Positions 42,365-50,258 of a stretch of DNA of 64,000 bases are shown here, in pieces. A program made the position numbers and the translations under genes. Source of the DNA: Coprococcus sp. OM04-5BH. Its GTDB lineage: Bacteria; Bacillota; Clostridia; Lachnospirales; Lachnospiraceae. The stretch's first letter is position 1; every line of letters begins with the position of its first letter. The stretch is from positions 124,001 to 188,000 of the forward strand of contig NZ_QULM01000004.1 of NCBI RefSeq assembly GCF_003482105.1. The letters run 5' to 3'. Below the pieces are notes generated by a model that was not told the origin of the DNA, ran no database searches, and saw nothing but the letters and a program-made list of their open reading frames with translations.

Positions 42365-43900
42365 ATGGCATACAAAACATTTGCAGCAATAGACGTGGGA
42401 TCAAACCAGATTAATATGAAGATCTATGAGATTGCGTCAAAGAAGGCTGCCAGGGAGATAGACAGCGTAAGCGGCGTAATAGAGCTGGGAAGCGATACAT
42501 ACAGGAACGGACGTATAGAGGAGTCGTCCTTAGATAAGCTGTGTGATATCTTAAACAAATTCAAGAAGAAAATGAAGGAATACAGGGTTGCGGAATACAG
42601 GGCATATGCCACCTCTGCGGTAAGAGAGGCAGAGAATGCTGAGTTCGTTATTGAACGGATCATGATGAGAACCGGCATGAAGGTTGAGATCCTCAGTAAC
42701 TCAGAGCAGAGGTTCATGAACTACAAGGCATACGCAGCCAAAAAGGGAAGTGAGGAGCAGCTTGCCAGCAAGAATGCGGCACTTCTTGATATTGGTGCAG
42801 GAAGTCTGCAGATATCAATATTTGACAAGCAGAATCTGGTAAATACCCAGAACCTTCCGATAGGTGCCGTGCGAATAAGAGATTATCTTCAGAAGTTCGG
42901 CGCAGATACAGTGGAGCTTGAGAACATAATGGAAGAGTATGTGTCAAACTTCATTCTGGAATTCAGGAACATGTTCTTAAATGAAAAAGAGATAAAGCGT
43001 ATAATCGCCATTGGCGATGGTATCAATAATTTAAAGAAGGTGGGACCGGAGCTTAATATTGAGAACAGTATTTCAAGAGAGCAGTTCGGAACTTTGTATA
43101 AGAGAGTGTTTGATATGAATCCGGAGGCACTTTCTGAGAACTACGGAATACCATATGAGCAGGCAACCCTTATGCTCCCTATGGCTATCATATATCAGTC
43201 ATTCTTAGACAAATCAAAGGCCGAGGAGATACTTACACCGAATGTTACCTTTTGTGATGGTATTGTTGCCCATTACATGGACAAGGAGGGCTATACATAT
43301 ATAACAAAGGACTTCGACAATGACATAATCCAGTCGGCGTACAGCCTTGCCAAGAGGTATAAGTGCAATACGGCCCATATTGAGAATGTATGCAGTAACG
43401 CTCTTGCCATATTTGACAGTTTTAAGGGAACCCATGGGCTGGACAAGAGAGAACGGCTGCAACTTCAGATTGCGGCAATTTTGCATTGCTGTGGTAAGTA
43501 TATCAACATGAATGAGAGTACACTTATTTCATATTACATAATAATGGCTACAGAGATACTTGGCTTGTCTCACAAGGAGAGAGAAGAAATTGCGAATATC
43601 GTACGATACAATGTTTATTATCTTCCCTCTGCAGCCAAGGCAAGCGGCACTATAAATACTGCAGATTATATGAAGGTTGCCAAGCTTGCTGCCATATTAA
43701 GACTGGCAGACGTTCTTGACAAGAGCCACAAACAGAAGATTGACAGCGTGAGAGTTACAATAAAGAATGATACGCTTACCATAGTGGCTGATACATTTGA
43801 AGATATAACACTTGAGATCGGAACATTTAAAGAAAAGACAGCATTATTCAAGAAGGTATACGGAATAAAGCCTGTACTGAAGCAGAGAAGGGGGTTATAA
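42365..43900 (+). CDS. ppx: Ppx/GppA family exopolyphosphatase
   Basis: Hydrolyses terminal phosphate from polyphosphate (or pppGpp). The 511-residue protein starts with the actin-like ATPase fold (FAAIDVGSNQINMKIYEI, YATSAVREAEN, EQRFMNYKA, LLDIGAGSLQISIF) and ends with an HD-like helical domain (residues about 310-500). Gln and Ile replace the usual Ser/Arg in GSNSxR of the phosphate loop, a small divergence. GGGGGT lies 9 nt before the ATG; ppk follows after 3 nt. Confidence 0.9.
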   Translation: MAYKTFAAIDVGSNQINMKIYEIASKKAAREIDSVSGVIELGSDTYRNGRIEESSLDKLCDILNKFKKKMKEYRVAEYRAYATSAVREAENAEFVIERIMMRTGMKVEILSNSEQRFMNYKAYAAKKGSEEQLASKNAALLDIGAGSLQISIFDKQNLVNTQNLPIGAVRIRDYLQKFGADTVELENIMEEYVSNFILEFRNMFLNEKEIKRIIAIGDGINNLKKVGPELNIENSISREQFGTLYKRVFDMNPEALSENYGIPYEQATLMLPMAIIYQSFLDKSKAEEILTPNVTFCDGIVAHYMDKEGYTYITKDFDNDIIQSAYSLAKRYKCNTAHIENVCSNALAIFDSFKGTHGLDKRERLQLQIAAILHCCGKYINMNESTLISYYIIMATEILGLSHKEREEIANIVRYNVYYLPSAAKASGTINTADYMKVAKLAAILRLADVLDKSHKQKIDSVRVTIKNDTLTIVADTFEDITLEIGTFKEKTALFKKVYGIKPVLKQRRGL

Positions 43901-43903
43901 AGG

Positions 43904-46030
43904 ATGGCAGAGGAAAAAACATTATTTTACAACAGAGAGCTTAGCTGGCTGGAATTTGACAAGAGATGCTTAAGCGAGGCAAAGGATAAGACTATACCGA
44001 TATTTGAAAGAATAAAATTCCTCAGTATCACAGCATCCAACCTTGATGAGTTCTTCATGGTAAGAATAGCGTCCCTTACAGATATGGTACATGCAGATTA
44101 TACCAAGAAGGATATTGCGGGGATGACACCTAAGGAGCAGCTTGATAAGCTGAAGGAGGGCACCAAGGAGTTCATGAAGAACCAGTACCATACCTACAAC
44201 AGGTCACTGCTTCCTCTTCTTGAGACAAATGGGCTTAAGATAGTGGGCCACTATGAGGATCTTACGCCGGAGCAGTCAAAGTATGTGGATAAGATATTTG
44301 AAAAGGATATTTACCCGGTACTTACTCCTATGGCGGTGGATTCGTCAAGACCGTTCCCCCTTATTAAGAATAAATCTCTTAATATCGGTGCCCTTATATA
44401 TGACAAGAAGAAGGATGTTACAGATATAGCAACCGTACAGGTGCCATCAGTTCTTCCAAGGATAATCTCATTACCATCAGCAGATAAGAACGTAAAGGAG
44501 ATAATCCTTCTCGAAGAGGTTATAGAGAAGAACCTTGATAAGCTCTTCCTGAACTATGACATAGTCTGTGCCCATCCATACAGGATCATGAGAAATGCTG
44601 ATTTCTCCATTGATGAAGAGGAGACAGCAGATCTTCTTAAGGAGATAGAGAAGCAGCTTAAGCAGAGACAGTGGGGCGAGGTTATCCGACTTGAGGTGGA
44701 GGATAACATGGACAAGAAGCTTTTAAAGGAGCTTAAGAAACATCTGAACGTGGCAGATGATGTAGTTTACAAGATAAATGGACCCCTTGACCTTACCTTC
44801 CTTATGAAGGTAAATGGTCTTGAAGGCTTCGACCATCTGAAGTATCCTAAGTATCCACCACAGCCTGTGCCGGGGATGGGAGATTACAGCAGGATATTTG
44901 ACAGGATCAAGAAGCATGATATACTTCTGTTTCATCCATATTACGAGTTCACTCCTGTTATTGAGTTTATCAGACAGGCGGCAAATGATCCTGATGTACT
45001 TGCCATCAAACAGACTCTGTACAGAGTAAGTGGTAATTCACCTATTATTGCCGCCCTTGCCCAGGCAGCGGAGAACGGCAAGCAGGTTACGGTACTTGTG
45101 GAGCTTAAGGCAAGGTTTGACGAGGAAAATAATATTGCATGGGCCAAGAAGCTTGAGAAGGCAGGCTGCCATGTAATATATGGTCTTGTGGGACTTAAGA
45201 CCCACTCAAAGATAGCACTGGTGGTAAGACGTGAAGAGGATGGTATCAAGAGATATGTCCACCTTGGAACAGGTAACTACAATGACGCTACAGCAAAGCT
45301 CTACACAGATATGGGACTTCTTACCTGCAGTGATCCTATCGGAGAGGATGCCACAGCAGTATTTAACATGCTGTCAGGGTACTCAGAGCCTAAGAAATGG
45401 AACAAGCTGGCAGTGGCACCTATATGGCTTAAGGATAAGTTCCTCATGCTCATAAACAGAGAGGCAGAGAATGCACGTCAGGGAAAGAAGGGACGTATCA
45501 TAGCAAAGATGAACTCTTTGTGTGATCCTAAGATTATGCATGCTCTTTATGATGCTTCGGCAGCAGGAGTTAAGATAGATCTTATAGTGAGAGGCATATG
45601 CTGTATCAGAGCAGGGGTTCCGGGGCTCAGCGAGAATATATCGGTGAGATCAATAGTTGGAAATTATCTTGAGCATTCAAGAATATTCTATTTCTACAAT
45701 GACGGATTTGAGGATATATACATGGGAAGTGCCGACTGGATGCCTAGAAACCTTGACAAGCGTGTGGAGATAACCTTCCCTGTGGAGGATCCGGAGCTTA
45801 AGGAGAAGATCAAAAATATTCTGAAGATACAGCTGGCAGATACCTTAAAGGCTCATATAATGCAGCCTGACGGAAGCTATGAGAAGCAGGATCTCCGTGG
45901 CAAGGTAAGACTTGATTCCCAGATGTACTTCGTTGAAGAGGCAAGAAAAAGCCAGAAGGAAGAGGATGAAGTAGAAGATAAGAGAGTGTTCATTCCTGTT
46001 GAGGCAGAAGAACCGGAGGAAGATATATAA
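43904..46030 (+). CDS. ppk: Polyphosphate kinase 1
   Basis: Polymerises ATP gamma-phosphate into polyphosphate. The 708-residue PPK1 has YNRELSWLEFDKRCL at the N-terminus, FHPYYEFTPVIEFI, IKQTLYRVSGNSPI, the autophosphorylated His in GLKTHSKIAL near residue 434, VHLGTGNYND and the second His in HSRIFYFYNDG near 590. The C-terminal 30 residues are an acidic tail. Directly downstream of ppx, making a synthesis and breakdown pair. Confidence 0.97.
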   Translation: MAEEKTLFYNRELSWLEFDKRCLSEAKDKTIPIFERIKFLSITASNLDEFFMVRIASLTDMVHADYTKKDIAGMTPKEQLDKLKEGTKEFMKNQYHTYNRSLLPLLETNGLKIVGHYEDLTPEQSKYVDKIFEKDIYPVLTPMAVDSSRPFPLIKNKSLNIGALIYDKKKDVTDIATVQVPSVLPRIISLPSADKNVKEIILLEEVIEKNLDKLFLNYDIVCAHPYRIMRNADFSIDEEETADLLKEIEKQLKQRQWGEVIRLEVEDNMDKKLLKELKKHLNVADDVVYKINGPLDLTFLMKVNGLEGFDHLKYPKYPPQPVPGMGDYSRIFDRIKKHDILLFHPYYEFTPVIEFIRQAANDPDVLAIKQTLYRVSGNSPIIAALAQAAENGKQVTVLVELKARFDEENNIAWAKKLEKAGCHVIYGLVGLKTHSKIALVVRREEDGIKRYVHLGTGNYNDATAKLYTDMGLLTCSDPIGEDATAVFNMLSGYSEPKKWNKLAVAPIWLKDKFLMLINREAENARQGKKGRIIAKMNSLCDPKIMHALYDASAAGVKIDLIVRGICCIRAGVPGLSENISVRSIVGNYLEHSRIFYFYNDGFEDIYMGSADWMPRNLDKRVEITFPVEDPELKEKIKNILKIQLADTLKAHIMQPDGSYEKQDLRGKVRLDSQMYFVEEARKSQKEEDEVEDKRVFIPVEAEEPEEDI

Positions 46031-46116
46031 CATATATATTATAGAAGTCTGAAGATCAGTATAAAAATGTCTGAAGGCTTCATGAAAAATATTTAATGAA
46101 TAACATGTAAATATAC

Positions 46117-46145
46117 TTGACAACATATAATATAGATGGTAAAGT
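46117..46145 (+). promoter_or_regulatory. Promoter of infC-rpmI-rplT
   Basis: TTGACA (46117-46122), 17-nt spacer, TGG-TAAAGT extended -10 (46140-46145). Confidence 0.65.
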
Positions 46146-46152
46146 ATAGAAG

Positions 46153-46293
46153 CTGTGTGTAAGTAACACAGATACAACAAAGCAGAGTGTCCACTCTCAC
46201 CTTAGCACATTTGGTGACTCGGGTTTATATGAAGCATGATTTTATAAAAATAGCTAAGTATAAAGTGGATGGTTTGCGCTGTCCACTTTTTTT
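46153..46293 (+). promoter_or_regulatory. infC-rpmI-rplT leader with attenuator (L20-leader-like)
   Basis: A CTGTGT / ACACAG hairpin opens the leader. TCCACT at 46190 can pair with AGTGGA at 46264, excluding the terminator stem AAAGTGGA / TCCACTTT (46262-46269, 46282-46289, then T7). Competing structures before these genes match L20 autoregulation in Firmicutes. Confidence 0.7.
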
Positions 46294-46310
46294 AATGGAG
46301 GTACAAGGTC

Positions 46311-46817
46311 ATTAGCGAATTAATGATTAACGAACAGATAAGGGATCGCGAAGTGCGATTGATTGGTGAGGATGGCCAGGTTGTTGGCATCATGTCTTCA
46401 AAGGAAGCTCTCAAGATCGCAAAAGAAGCAGAGCTGGATTTAGTTAAGATTGCACCGCAGGCAAAGCCGCCTGTATGCAAGATTGTTGATTACGGTAAGT
46501 ACCGCTATGAGATGGCCAGAAAAGAGAAAGAGGCCAAGAAGAAGCAGAAGACCATGGAGATCAAGGAAGTAAGATTTTCTCCAAATATCGATACTAATGA
46601 TTTGAACACCAAGATTAATATGGCAAGAAAGTTCATATCTCATGGCGATAAGGTAAAGGTTACCTTGAGGTTCAGAGGAAGAGAGCTTGCCCACGTTGAG
46701 CAGACCAAGGGAATCCTTGATGAGTTTGCTGAACAGCTTTCAGACATAGCAGTGGTTGATAAGCCGGCTAAGTTTGAAGGAAGAAGTATGATAATGTTTT
46801 TAACCCAAAAGCGTTAA
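46311..46817 (+). CDS. infC: Translation initiation factor IF-3, probable ATT start
   Basis: Binds the 30S subunit and checks start codons. From ATT at 46311 the 168-residue protein reads (M)SELMINEQIRDREVRLI, with IF-3 N-domain (GEDGQVVGIMSSKEAL, LDLVKIAPQAKPPVCKI) and C-domain (EVRFSPNIDTNDLNTKI, KVKVTLRFRGRE). GGAGGT stands 8 nt before the ATT; the first ATG (46323) lies 20 nt from it and has no site. ATT initiation of infC is known in other bacteria and allows IF-3 to repress itself. Confidence 0.92.
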   Translation: MSELMINEQIRDREVRLIGEDGQVVGIMSSKEALKIAKEAELDLVKIAPQAKPPVCKIVDYGKYRYEMARKEKEAKKKQKTMEIKEVRFSPNIDTNDLNTKINMARKFISHGDKVKVTLRFRGRELAHVEQTKGILDEFAEQLSDIAVVDKPAKFEGRSMIMFLTQKR

Positions 46818-46856
46818 TTTAAGATAAGATTTAAATCTAAGGAGGAATACACTACA

Positions 46857-47054
46857 ATGGCTAAATTAAAGACAAAAAAAGCAGCAGCTAAGCGTTTCAA
46901 GGTTACAGCTAGCGGTAAGTTAAAGAGAAGCAAAGCTTACAAGAGTCATATCTTAACAAAGAAGACCACAAAGAGAAAGAGAAATCTTAGAAAAGCTACA
47001 ATGACTGACTCAACAAATGAGAAGGTTATGAAGAAGATTTTACCTTATATTTAA
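46857..47054 (+). CDS. rpmI: 50S ribosomal protein L35
   Basis: A 65-residue basic protein, [21 protein letters not shown] to KKILPYI, full length for L35. AAGGAGG precedes ATG. Part of the conserved infC-rpmI-rplT operon. Confidence 0.98.
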   Translation: MAKLKTKKAAAKRFKVTASGKLKRSKAYKSHILTKKTTKRKRNLRKATMTDSTNEKVMKKILPYI

Positions 47055-47074
47055 TAGATTGGAGGAACAGACTA

Positions 47075-47431
47075 ATGGCAAGAGTTAAAGGCGGTATCGG
47101 CGCTAAGAAGAGACACAATAGAGTACTTAAGCTCGCTAAAGGATACAGAGGAGCTAGAAGTAAGCAGTATAGAGTAGCAAAGCAGTCAGTAATGAGAGCT
47201 TTAACAAGCTCATATGCTGGTAGAAAGCAGAGAAAGAGAGAGTTCAGACAGTTATGGATCGCTCGTATCAATGCAGCAGCAAGAATGAATGACATTTCAT
47301 ACAGCAAGTTAATGCATGGTCTTAAGGTTGCTGGTGTAGACATCAACAGAAAGATGCTTTCAGAGATGGCTATTTCAGATCCTGAAGGATTTGCCAAGCT
47401 TGTAGAAGTTGCTAAGGCAGCTATCGCTTAA
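47075..47431 (+). CDS. rplT: 50S ribosomal protein L20
   Basis: A 118-residue protein, [20 protein letters not shown] to the C-terminus, full length. Needed early in 50S assembly and, in Firmicutes, represses its own operon through the leader. GGAGG precedes ATG. Confidence 0.98.
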   Translation: MARVKGGIGAKKRHNRVLKLAKGYRGARSKQYRVAKQSVMRALTSSYAGRKQRKREFRQLWIARINAAARMNDISYSKLMHGLKVAGVDINRKMLSEMAISDPEGFAKLVEVAKAAIA

Positions 47432-47454
47432 TATAAAATAAGTAAGTATAAAAG

Positions 47455-47485
47455 AAGAGGAAGTCCGTATGGGCTTCCTCTTTTG
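47455..47485 (+). terminator. Terminator of infC-rpmI-rplT
   Basis: Stem AAGAGGAAG / CTTCCTCTT (47455-47463, 47474-47482) then TTTT. Confidence 0.9.
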
Positions 47486-47487
47486 CT

Positions 47488-47545
47488 GTAATGATGCCTG
47501 AGACATCGTTATGCCGCAGCAACCCCAATTTCAAATGGTTGCTGC
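47488..47545 (+). repeat. Dispersed two-hairpin repeat, copy III (shortened)
   Basis: Hairpin A GTAATGATG.CT / AGACATCGTTAT (47488-47512) and hairpin B GCAGCAACC / GGTTGCTGC (47516-47545) without the inner TTGCC-GGCAA stem, then a T7 run that may make B a terminator. Confidence 0.75.
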
Positions 47546-47637
47546 TTTTTTTATTGCTTTTTATCGCTGTATGGTGAATATTTCCAGCACAAGCTGTCAA
47601 TAATATCCTTGAAATCATAATGAAAAGGAGAATTTCA

Positions 47638-48096
47638 ATGGAATTAAAAGAAAAAGAACGTATGGCAATAACAGATCTTCAGACCCAGGAGCAGAGCTGC
47701 GTAGAGAAATATGCCAAGTATGCAGAGCAGGCAAGAGATCCTGAGCTTAAGAATCTTTTTGGAAGATTACAGCAGGAAGAGCAGAAGCATTATGACAGCC
47801 TTGAGCAGGTACTTAATGGTACAGTTCCGGCATGTGACTGCAATGATACCGCCGGAAAGGACTATGAGCCGGAGGCTGCCTATGGAATGTTAGATGACTC
47901 AGAGGATAAGAAGCATGATGAATTTCTCGCTACAGACTGTATAGGCACAGAAAAGCTTGTGTCAGGCGAGTACAATACAGATGTGTTCGTGTTCGGGGAC
48001 ACTGCCATCAGAAAGCTTCTGGCAGATATACAGGTAGAAGAGCAGAACCACGCAGAAATGCTCTATAAGTATAAGGTAGCAAACGGAATGGCTTAA
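47638..48096 (+). CDS. Ferritin-like, CotF-type spore coat-like protein
   Basis: A 152-residue protein of ferritin-like four-helix type: MELKEKERMAITDLQTQEQSCVEKYAKYAEQA, LQQEEQKHYDSLEQVL and QVEEQNHAEMLYKYK, with Glu and His spaced like metal ligands. Similar to CotF-type proteins of clostridia. ATG 47638 has AAAAGGAG 8 nt upstream; the earlier in-frame start at 47620 is rejected. Function at the spore surface is inferred; no other coat gene adjoins. Confidence 0.75.
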   Translation: MELKEKERMAITDLQTQEQSCVEKYAKYAEQARDPELKNLFGRLQQEEQKHYDSLEQVLNGTVPACDCNDTAGKDYEPEAAYGMLDDSEDKKHDEFLATDCIGTEKLVSGEYNTDVFVFGDTAIRKLLADIQVEEQNHAEMLYKYKVANGMA

Positions 48097-48106
48097 AAAT
48101 AAAAAA

Positions 48107-48398
48107 TGGACACCGTCTAGCACCGACCGAGCCGGCAGGCGAGACCTTGAACCGGGGTCAAGAGGCGCAGCCTCTTCAACAAGAAAAAGACACCGGATAA
48201 AATCTGATACACTTACTGTTAGAGGAGCGGGAGATGGGGTGCTGGTGTTCGGTGGACACCGTCTAGCACCGACCGAGCCGGCAGGCGAGACCTTGAATCG
48301 GGGTCAAGAGGCGCAGCCTCTTCAACAAGAAAAAAGACACCAGATAAAATCTGATGTCTTTTTCTTGTTGATGCGGGAGATGGGACTTGAACCCACAC
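48107..48398. repeat. 146-bp tandem duplication reaching into the 3' end of tRNA-Leu
   Basis: Copy 1 begins at 48107 and copy 2 at 48253, both opening with GGACACCGTCTAGCACCGAC; the first 106 bp are nearly identical and include the perfect hairpin AAGAGGC-GCA-GCCTCTT. GCGGGAGATGGG, the terminal 12 bp of the tRNA gene (48373), recurs exactly 146 bp upstream at 48227. The hairpin-rich GCCGGCAGGCGAG segment looks REP-like. Confidence 0.85.
48334..48360. terminator. Terminator of tRNA-Leu
   Basis: Stem AAGACA.CAGAT / ATCTG.TGTCTT, A-rich before and T-rich after, so usable on both strands; the tRNA lies just upstream on the minus strand. Confidence 0.8.
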
Positions 48399-48455
48399 GC
48401 CGTTTCCAGCACTAGATCCTTAGTCTAGCCTGTCTGCCAATTCCAGCACTCCCGC
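48372..48455 (-). tRNA. tRNA-Leu(AAG)
   Basis: An 84-nt cloverleaf. Acceptor arms GCGGGAG / CTCCCGC, D-arm with TTGGCAGACAGG, anticodon stem CTAGA / TCTAG around loop CTAAGGA giving anticodon AAG, a long variable arm TGCTGGAAACGGCG, and T-arm GTGGGTTCAAGTCCCAT. CCA is not encoded. An excellent promoter lies upstream and a terminator downstream. Confidence 0.96.
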
Positions 48456-48503
48456 ATGTCTTTTTTTGTTATTCTGTGTTGTGCTCTGCTCAACACAAGT
48501 GAT

Positions 48504-48532
48504 ATAATACCACTCCAATATATGGTTGTCAA
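48504..48532 (-). promoter_or_regulatory. Promoter of tRNA-Leu
   Basis: Minus strand TTGACA (48532-48527), 17-nt spacer, TGG-TATTAT (48509-48504), near-consensus. Confidence 0.8.
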
Positions 48533-48636
48533 CAAAAATTTTAACTTTTTTTGATTTTTTTTACTACCCCTTATTTCTGCCATGATCTGCACGGTAAAAG
48601 TCCTGCTCCAAGGCTCGTGACTACACATAAATAAAG

Positions 48637-48662
48637 CACAGGGATATGTTTATCCCTGTGCA
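48637..48662 (-). terminator. Terminator of the 48680-48985 gene
   Basis: Stem GCACAGGGATA / TATCCCTGTGC with loop TGTT; followed by TTTATTT on the minus strand. Confidence 0.8.
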
Positions 48663-48679
48663 GATCCTTACTGTGATAT

Positions 48680-48985
48680 TTATATCTTTATCATATTGGT
48701 GAGCTTACGTTCAACCTCTTCCATAAGATGTCCCTTGTAAGCCTGATAATACTCGTGTGTGAACTGGGTATACAGGAATTTGTTCCATAAATTGCTGCAA
48801 TATGTACTGTCAAAGTCATAGTAAGAATCAGTATAGATCATACCGTTACTGTATCTAGTAACATCAAGATATGGCTCCTTGCCTGCATAGCTTAATCTCA
48901 TAACAAGGTTTTTCTGTTCGCTGCAACATGCGAACGTCTCTAGGAACATCTTCATTTGTTCCTTAGTAACTCTTTCAACAAACAT
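48680..48985 (-). CDS. Small hypothetical protein
   Basis: A 101-residue soluble protein, MFVERVTKEQMKMFLETFACCSEQKNL onward, rich in Tyr in its second half (DSYYDFDSTYCSN, HEYYQAYKGHL). No family recognised. ATG 48985 has GGGAGGT upstream; the longer in-frame ORF to 49039 overlaps the ribosome site. TTTACA / 17 / TATAAT promoter (49048-49020) and own terminator make it a monocistronic unit. Confidence 0.65.
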   Translation of the reverse strand: MFVERVTKEQMKMFLETFACCSEQKNLVMRLSYAGKEPYLDVTRYSNGMIYTDSYYDFDSTYCSNLWNKFLYTQFTHEYYQAYKGHLMEEVERKLTNMIKI

Positions 48986-49019
48986 AAATCTCGACCTCCC
49001 AATAATTGTCCCTGCTAAA

Positions 49020-49048
49020 ATTATATATAAAATAAACATGATTGTAAA
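49020..49048 (-). promoter_or_regulatory. Promoter of the small hypothetical gene
   Basis: Minus strand TTTACA (49048-49043), 17-nt spacer, TATAAT (49025-49020). Confidence 0.7.
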
Positions 49049-49106
49049 GGGAAAAGCACAGGTAGTATATTAAGGAAATCTTAAACATATATATTGATTT
49101 AATATA

Positions 49107-49135
49107 TTGCTAACACATGGTAAAAAGACTAAAAT
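49107..49135 (+). promoter_or_regulatory. Promoter of the exporter operon
   Basis: TTGCTA (49107-49112), 17-nt spacer, TAAAAT (49130-49135). Confidence 0.5.
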
Positions 49136-49217
49136 TAGTATAACTGTGATAGATGAATACAGACTATCTATGTACAGATAAACGATATGAAATAATAAGT
49201 GGGAGGATAGAAATTTT

Positions 49218-50258
49218 ATGATATGTAAAAGCAGACGCAGGATGAAGTGCCGAACCTGCCTTGCCTGCACCATTGCACTCTGTCTCATGACCGTGGGACT
49301 TACCGGCTGCAGTGATCGTAAGGTAAGTGACAAGCCCGCAATAAATATAGAACCATATGCCATGACAGTCCATGAAAGAGCTACAGTAAAAGAGGGGAAT
49401 ATTTCCTCACAGATAAAGCTTACTCTGAAGCCGGATGGTTTTTCCAGCAAGGATTATTCGGTAAAGCAGGACGATTTTGAAGTCGATCAGATCAATGTAA
49501 AGAATGGAGATAAAGTAAAAAAAGGTGATGTGATGATCTCCTTCAAGGCAGATGAGATAAATAAAACCATAGATGAGTATACGAGAAAGAAGGAAGAAGA
49601 CCAGCTTCTTATTGATCACTACTCACGTCTTATGGGGATAGATAGCAGCAACGACTACTCTGAGGACATCAAGTCCCTTAAAGAAGATATCGAGCTGTCA
49701 ACCCTGTATATCCAGGAACAGCAGGAGAAGCTGAAGGAATATCAGGTTATAGCAGAAGCAGACGGAATAGTCACATACGTCAATGAATGGCTGGAATATG
49801 GATATGCCTCAGCAGATGAAACATTGGTGTCTGTAGCGTCCGGCTCCGATGCTTTCATAGGATCTACAGAGGATCTCACCTATGAATTTAATATAGGTGA
49901 TGTATTTACAGCAACCCAGGGGGTGGCAACCTATGACATGAAGCTGGTAGACGTGGAACAGGTTAAGAACGAGGCCACCGGTGGTGAGGAAAGACAGCTG
50001 AAGTTTGAGTGCCAGTCAGATATTGAAGTTACAAATGGATATATGGAGCTTGAGGTTGTCATAGATAAGCCGGTCATATCCAATGTTACATACGTTGATA
50101 AGAGTGCTGTGAAGACAGTGGATGGAACATACTATGTATACCGGTTTGATGAGGATGGCTACAGGGAGATAGTTCCTGTGGAGGTTGGAGATACAGTTGA
50201 CAATTATGTCATTATCAAGTCAGGATTGAATGCAGGAGAGCAGGTGAGTATAGATTGA
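49218..50258 (+). CDS. HlyD/MacA-type lipoprotein adaptor of ABC exporter
   Basis: A 346-residue adaptor. Signal and lipobox LTGC (Cys at about residue 31), then half of a lipoyl-like domain (VDQINVKNGDKVKKGDVMISF), a coiled coil (about residues 110-175), the second half-lipoyl strand (YQVIAEADGIVTYVNEWL) and a beta-barrel part with C-terminal VGDTVDNYVIIKSGLNAGEQV. Links membrane transporter to the envelope. Opens a six-gene operon; overlaps the next gene by 4 nt. Confidence 0.85.
   Translation: MICKSRRRMKCRTCLACTIALCLMTVGLTGCSDRKVSDKPAINIEPYAMTVHERATVKEGNISSQIKLTLKPDGFSSKDYSVKQDDFEVDQINVKNGDKVKKGDVMISFKADEINKTIDEYTRKKEEDQLLIDHYSRLMGIDSSNDYSEDIKSLKEDIELSTLYIQEQQEKLKEYQVIAEADGIVTYVNEWLEYGYASADETLVSVASGSDAFIGSTEDLTYEFNIGDVFTATQGVATYDMKLVDVEQVKNEATGGEERQLKFECQSDIEVTNGYMELEVVIDKPVISNVTYVDKSAVKTVDGTYYVYRFDEDGYREIVPVEVGDTVDNYVIIKSGLNAGEQVSID

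Noticed and set aside
48107..48455. Integrated element with attachment sites at tRNA-Leu
   Set aside because: The repeats are adjacent (146 bp apart) with no integrase or cargo between them; at most a scar.
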